Source: Synergistaceae bacterium
GTDB taxonomy: Bacteria; Synergistota; Synergistia; Synergistales; Synergistaceae
Assembly (NCBI GenBank): GCA_030531285.1
Contig: JAUNNW010000049.1
Coordinates: 1-9,418, forward strand
Length of the DNA stretch: 9,418 nucleotides
Reading direction: 5' to 3'
In this document: in pieces, positions 6,414 to 9,418 of the stretch
Layout: each line of letters begins with the position of its first letter
Numbering within the stretch: position 1 is the first letter of the stretch
Position numbers and translations under genes: made by a program
The notes under the pieces: generated by a model
Databases searched by the model: none
What the model was told of the DNA's origin: nothing
The model's input: only the letters and a program-made list of their open reading frames with translations

Positions 6414-7291
6414 CACGGATACTTGAAGGAAAGACTCCGGCAAAACAGATACGCGAATGGATTGCCTCTGAGATATCGCAGCTTTCTTTTGTGCCTAAGC
6501 TTGCAGCAGTGCAGGTCGGAAGCGACCCTGCCTCACTTAATTACGTCGGAAGCCAGATAAAAGCGGCACAGAGCGTCGGCGCATACGCCGAGCATATACA
6601 GTTTGATGCAGGAATTGAAAAAGAACGTTTCATCAAGGAATTCAAAAAAATTGCAGCCGATCCTGACATTGATGCCATTATTTTGATGACGCCGCTTCCG
6701 AAGGGCTGGAATGCTGACGAAATACGCGCGGTTATTCCGCCTGAAAAGGATATTGAGGGCGTGTTGCCTGAAAATCTCGGACGGTTGTATTTGGGTGAAA
6801 CGGATATTCCTCTGCCCTGCACGGCGCATGCCGCAATTTTGTTGCTCGAATATTACGGCATGGATTTTGCCGGAAAACGTTGCGCGGTTATAGGCAGAAG
6901 TCCCAACGTGGGACGCGCCGCCGCACTTCTTGCCCAGCACAGAAACGCGACGGTTGCCGTATGCCACACGCGCACGCCGCAGGACGACTTTGACAAGACC
7001 CTTGCGGACGCAGACGTTATTATTTCGGCAGCAGGGCAAGCGGGAATCATAGATTTAAGAAAACTTAAGAAAAGCGCTTGGCTTGCGGATGTAGGCACAA
7101 ATTTCGTTGACGGGAAGCTGACGGGAGACGTTGCACCGTGCGAAGATGACTGCGTTGAGGCACTTTCACCGGTGCCTGGAGGCGTAGGGCCCCTGACGGT
7201 CGCGCTTCTGCTCTCAAACCTTATTCTGCTTGCCTCAAAACGCAGAACAGGGAAAGCAATTAAGCTTGACCTGCAAAAACTTACAAAATAA
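6410..7291 (+). CDS. FolD-like methylenetetrahydrofolate dehydrogenase family protein with altered active site
   Basis: A 293-residue protein with the full FolD fold: an N-terminal substrate domain and a C-terminal Rossmann NADP domain. VGSDPAS (36-42), GRSPNVGR (162-169), DVGTN (227-231) and SPVPGGVGPLT (253-263) align directly with E. coli FolD. FolD normally oxidises 5,10-methylene-THF and then hydrolyses methenyl-THF to 10-formyl-THF. Here, however, Q49 stands at catalytic Lys54 (E. coli numbering), M93 at Gln98 and E116 at Asp121; PCTPRG is PCTAHA and the Pro after VGR is Ala. From memory, Lys-to-Gln at this site in the human enzyme abolishes cyclohydrolase and leaves dehydrogenase. A dehydrogenase-only enzyme or a changed function is therefore more likely than a bifunctional one. 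It overlaps the sirtuin gene by 4 nt and has AAAGGAG (6398-6404) 5 nt upstream. I withhold the symbol folD because of the substitutions. Confidence 0.88.
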   Translation: MTRILEGKTPAKQIREWIASEISQLSFVPKLAAVQVGSDPASLNYVGSQIKAAQSVGAYAEHIQFDAGIEKERFIKEFKKIAADPDIDAIILMTPLPKGWNADEIRAVIPPEKDIEGVLPENLGRLYLGETDIPLPCTAHAAILLLEYYGMDFAGKRCAVIGRSPNVGRAAALLAQHRNATVAVCHTRTPQDDFDKTLADADVIISAAGQAGIIDLRKLKKSAWLADVGTNFVDGKLTGDVAPCEDDCVEALSPVPGGVGPLTVALLLSNLILLASKRRTGKAIKLDLQKLTK

Positions 7292-7294
7292 AAC
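7266..7294 (+). promoter_or_regulatory. Possible promoter of the 61-residue repeat protein
   Basis: TTGACC (7266-7271), a 17-nt spacer and TAAAAC (7289-7294) give five and four matches to the two consensus boxes. The -35 half lies inside the end of the FolD-like gene. The start would be near 7301, with a leader of about 47 nt. It could let the small gene be made independently of the sirtuin operon, but chance in AT-rich sequence is possible. Confidence 0.3.
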
Positions 7295-7347
7295 TAATTA
7301 CCATGTATCGCTGAAAAATAATTACAAAACCGAAAGGAGAAAATATT

Positions 7348-7533
7348 ATGTCCATAGCAGTCGCAATTCAAAGAGGTTCCTCAGTTTACGTCTATGACGA
7401 AAGCAACCGCGTGCTTTATACAAAAACAGGCGAGCTTCACGGCTACACAAGCACAACGGTCAACGTGCGTCAGGGCAGTACGATTTATACATATGACGAA
7501 AGAGGCAGCGTAAAGTTCACACATTCAGCGTAA
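7348..7533 (+). CDS. Small protein of two YD-like repeats, function unknown
   Basis: A 61-residue protein built almost wholly from one duplicated unit. Residues 5-28 and 38-61 align without gaps over 24 positions with 9 identities, including G10/G43, S11/S44, the Y-x-Y-D-E core (14-18 and 47-51) and V22/V55. A nine-residue linker, ELHGYTSTT, separates them. Alternating hydrophobic and polar residues predict beta strands. The YxYDExG pattern resembles one unit of RHS/YD repeats, usually found by the dozen in giant surface or toxin proteins. There is no signal peptide, membrane segment or cysteine. GAAAGGAG (7332-7339) lies 8 nt before the ATG, an excellent site, and a terminator follows; both support a real, possibly well-expressed gene. 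It lies 56 nt after the FolD-like gene on the same strand. I recognise no function; a small beta-sheet binding or structural protein is a guess. Confidence 0.8.
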   Translation: MSIAVAIQRGSSVYVYDESNRVLYTKTGELHGYTSTTVNVRQGSTIYTYDERGSVKFTHSA

Positions 7534-7563
7534 ATCGTACTCTGCCAGAACTGCAAAATTAAA

Positions 7564-7586
7564 AAATCCGCCTTAACGGCGGATTT
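7564..7586. terminator. Bidirectional intrinsic terminator between convergent genes
   Basis: AAATCCGCC (7564-7572), a 5-nt loop and GGCGGATTT (7578-7586) form a perfect 9-bp stem. On the minus strand it is followed by TTT (7561-7563), AA and TTTT, making a good terminator for iorB, whose stop is about 30 nt away. On the plus strand the stem's own TTT is followed by a T-rich GTCTTGTT, so it also suits the small repeat-protein gene. Confidence 0.85.
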
Positions 7587-7592
7587 GTCTTG

Positions 7593-7616
7593 TTCAAAAT
7601 TCCAAATTCAAAATTC
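7593..7616. repeat. Short direct repeat at the iorB 3' end
   Basis: TTCAAAATTC occurs at 7593-7602 and again at 7607-7616 (14-nt period), with a related CAAATTC between. The second copy touches the iorB stop codon. It is simple AT-rich sequence and no function is evident. Confidence 0.4.
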
Positions 7617-8191
7617 TATTGTTGTATTCCGGCGCGGAGCGCTTTTTTGTTGAGTTCGACAACCTTTGCCGGCATAAGCTGCTCAATAACGCTGTCCCAG
7701 TCTATGTCTTCAATTTCAAGCGCTTTGATAAGCGCGCCAAGCAAAACTATATTCTGGGCTCTTTCGTTGCCAAGCTCACGCGCTATCTGTGTGGCATTGA
7801 ATATTTTAACGTTTTCAACTGCCTCGTTAAGCTGCTCCGTTACCTGTTCTGGATATTCGGCAAGCCCTGTAAGCACCGGAAGCGATTTGATTTCGTAGTT
7901 GTTAACGACAAGCCAGCCTCCTTTTTTGAGGTAACCGAGCCAGCGCACCGCTTCCGATTTTTCAAAGGCAACAAGAACGTCTGCTTCGCCTTCGGAAACT
8001 ATCGGGGAAGCAACCTTTGAGCCGTAGCGCACGTGGGTTGAAACAGAGCCGCCGCGCTGCGACATGCCGTGTATTTCCGACATTTTGATATCAAAGCCTT
8101 TGCGGGCAAGACCTTCGGAGAGAATTTTGGAAGCAAGGATTGTTCCCTGTCCGCCAACGCCTACAAGCAGAATACTTTTGGTGTCGTTCAT
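7616..8191 (-). CDS. iorB: Indolepyruvate:ferredoxin oxidoreductase, beta subunit
   Basis: A 191-residue subunit that with IorA converts indolepyruvate and other aryl pyruvates, CoA and oxidised ferredoxin to aryl-acetyl-CoA, CO2 and reduced ferredoxin, in the cytoplasm of anaerobes. It corresponds to the gamma domain of the 2-oxoacid:ferredoxin oxidoreductase superfamily. The glycine-rich GVGGQGTILASKIL (11-24) and the conserved SEIHGMSQRGGSV (38-50) are clear, as is EADVLVAFE (69-77). Length is typical. I start it at the ATG of MNDTKSIL because GGGAGG (8201-8206) lies 9 nt upstream within the end of iorA. An upstream in-frame ATG at 8248 would add 19 residues overlapping the IorA C-terminus and is unlikely. 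The gap to the iorA stop is 1 nt, so the two are co-translated, as expected for subunits of one complex. It ends at a good terminator. Confidence 0.95.
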   Translation of the reverse strand: MNDTKSILLVGVGGQGTILASKILSEGLARKGFDIKMSEIHGMSQRGGSVSTHVRYGSKVASPIVSEGEADVLVAFEKSEAVRWLGYLKKGGWLVVNNYEIKSLPVLTGLAEYPEQVTEQLNEAVENVKIFNATQIARELGNERAQNIVLLGALIKALEIEDIDWDSVIEQLMPAKVVELNKKALRAGIQQ

Positions 8192-8192
8192 C

Positions 8193-9418
8193 TTACAGAT
8201 CCTCCCTTGAAATGGCTTTTTTGGGGCAAATCTGCGCACAGATTTCACAGCCGTTGCACATTGCCGTATCTATCTTCGCCTTGCCGTCTTCAACCATGAG
8301 CGCAGGGCAGCCCGCTTTGAGGCAGAGTTTGCAGCCAACGCATTTTTCTCCGTCAACGGCGCATTTCATCTTCGCGCGTTCTTTCATTACCTCTTTGATA
8401 AGCGCGCAGGGACGTTTTGTTATGATTACGAACGGTTCTTCAGCTTCATAACCTGCTTTGACCGCCTCCGCCGTTTCCTTGAGATTGTATGGGTCTATGA
8501 CGCGCAGATTTTCTTTTTTGATGCCGCAGGCAAGACATAAAGCCTCGAGGTCAACCTGATGCGTCGGCTCTCCCATAAGAGTTCTGCCTGTGCCCGGATT
8601 TTCCTGATGTCCGGTCATTGCCGTAATGCGGTTGTCAAGAATGTTGACGACAATATCCGCTTTATTGACAACTGCGTCTATAAGTCCTGTTATGCCTGAA
8701 TGGAAGAAAGTGGAGTCGCCTATTACGGCGAACACCTTTCTGCTGTCGCCTGCTTTGTCAAGCGCTTTGCGGAAACCTATGCCGCCTGAAATTGAAGCGC
8801 CCATGCAGAGTACGCTGTCGTTCACGCCAAGCGGAGGAACTGAACCAAGCGTATAGCAGCCGATGTCAGCACTCGTTATGATTTTCTCTTTATATTTTGC
8901 TATTTCGTAGAAGAAACCTCTGTGCGTGCAGCCCGGACAAAGCACAGGCGGACGGGGAGGCGCTTTGGCTTCGACAGCATAGCCGCCTGTTTCTTCAGAC
9001 GCGGGAACAAAGGCGCGGCGTATTATTTCAGGTGTCAGCTCTCCGACAAACGGAAGTTTTTCCCTGCCGACGCAGTCTATTCCGAGTTGTTTTGCAAAAC
9101 CTTCAAGATAAGGCTCGTTTTCTTCTATAACGTATATTTCGTCGTGTGCCGCGGCAAAATTCAGCATAAGCTCCGGCGGAAGCGGAAATGTAAAGCCAAG
9201 CTTGAGATAATCAACAGTGTCACCGAATACTTCCTGAGCGTGCTGATAAGAAATTCCGCTTGTAATAACGCCTATTTTGCTGCCATTGTTTTCCGTGCGG
9301 TTAAGCTCAGTTGTTTCGCTGAAAGCCTGCAGATCTTTAAGCCGCTGTTCAAGAACAATCTTCCTCTGTTTTGCGTTTGCCGGCGACATAACATATTTCG
9401 GAGTGTTTTTGGAATATG
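8193..9418 (-). CDS. iorA: Indolepyruvate:ferredoxin oxidoreductase, alpha subunit (partial, 5' end outside window)
   Basis: The C-terminal 407 or so residues of IorA, normally about 580-600. The frame stays open to the window edge: residues YSKNTPKYV precede the internal Met at 9389, so that Met is not the start and the missing part is the N-terminal pyrimidine domain. Numbering from that Met, residues 38-100 (IGVITSGISYQHA onward) are the transketolase-C-like domain. Residues about 150-330 are the thiamine-diphosphate domain, with CPGCTHRG (151-158), GDSTFFHSG (224-232) and ILDNRITAMTG (250-260). The C-terminus is a two-cluster ferredoxin domain: C350, C353, C356, C361 and C378, C381, C384, C388, each set ending in CP. 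All catalytic and cluster residues visible are intact. Electrons pass from thiamine through these clusters to ferredoxin. It supports fermentation of Trp, Phe and Tyr. Confidence 0.96.
   Translation of the reverse strand, partial: YSKNTPKYVMSPANAKQRKIVLEQRLKDLQAFSETTELNRTENNGSKIGVITSGISYQHAQEVFGDTVDYLKLGFTFPLPPELMLNFAAAHDEIYVIEENEPYLEGFAKQLGIDCVGREKLPFVGELTPEIIRRAFVPASEETGGYAVEAKAPPRPPVLCPGCTHRGFFYEIAKYKEKIITSADIGCYTLGSVPPLGVNDSVLCMGASISGGIGFRKALDKAGDSRKVFAVIGDSTFFHSGITGLIDAVVNKADIVVNILDNRITAMTGHQENPGTGRTLMGEPTHQVDLEALCLACGIKKENLRVIDPYNLKETAEAVKAGYEAEEPFVIITKRPCALIKEVMKERAKMKCAVDGEKCVGCKLCLKAGCPALMVEDGKAKIDTAMCNGCEICAQICPKKAISREDL

Noticed and set aside
8192..8248. Upstream extension of IorB by 19 residues
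   Set aside because: It would overlap the conserved IorA C-terminus. The ATG at 8191 has a strong ribosome site and starts just before the glycine-rich motif.
8193..9389. IorA as a complete 398-residue protein starting at 9389
   Set aside because: The frame stays open to the window edge with family-like residues (TPKYV before MSPANAK), and the usual N-terminal domain is missing, so the gene is only partly in view.

Overview
The window is ordinary bacterial chromosome of roughly 45-50% G+C, densely packed, with Shine-Dalgarno starts throughout. The indolepyruvate:ferredoxin oxidoreductase pair (IorA/IorB), a large M17 aminopeptidase, a RecD2-type helicase (the form found without RecBC) and a secreted SH3b-NlpC/P60 wall hydrolase together suggest an anaerobic amino-acid-fermenting bacterium. 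Synergistota or an anaerobic Firmicute would fit, but the sequence alone does not settle the phylum.

Layout. Positions 1-400 hold no gene. They contain two copies of a promoter-plus-palindrome module that fires leftward out of the window, and two hairpins behind the gene to the right. Positions 401-5450 (minus strand) carry pepA, recD2 and an NlpC/P60 hydrolase, read in that order. recD2 and the hydrolase are 1 nt apart; a weak terminator-like hairpin lies between pepA and recD2. Positions 5451-5666 are a divergent promoter region. Positions 5667-7533 (plus strand) carry a sirtuin, a FolD-like protein coupled to it by an ATGA overlap, and a 61-residue protein made of two copies of a YD-like repeat. 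A perfect 9-bp stem hairpin at 7564-7586 terminates both this unit and the convergent iorAB unit. Positions 7616-9418 (minus strand) are iorB and the C-terminal part of iorA, which runs off the right edge.

How they work together. PepA releases amino acids from peptides. IorAB oxidises the 2-keto acids of aromatic amino acids to acyl-CoA and reduced ferredoxin. RecD2 handles DNA and the NlpC/P60 enzyme cuts peptidoglycan. The sirtuin/FolD pair links NAD-dependent lysine deacylation with one-carbon metabolism.

Most worth a second look: (i) the FolD-like protein has lost the canonical catalytic Lys (now Q49), its partner Gln (now M93) and the folate-binding Asp (now E116), while keeping the fold and Rossmann motifs; (ii) the tandem consensus-promoter/operator module at the left edge; (iii) the duplicated YD-like mini-protein. 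I saw no CRISPR array, transposase, tRNA, rRNA or defence system.
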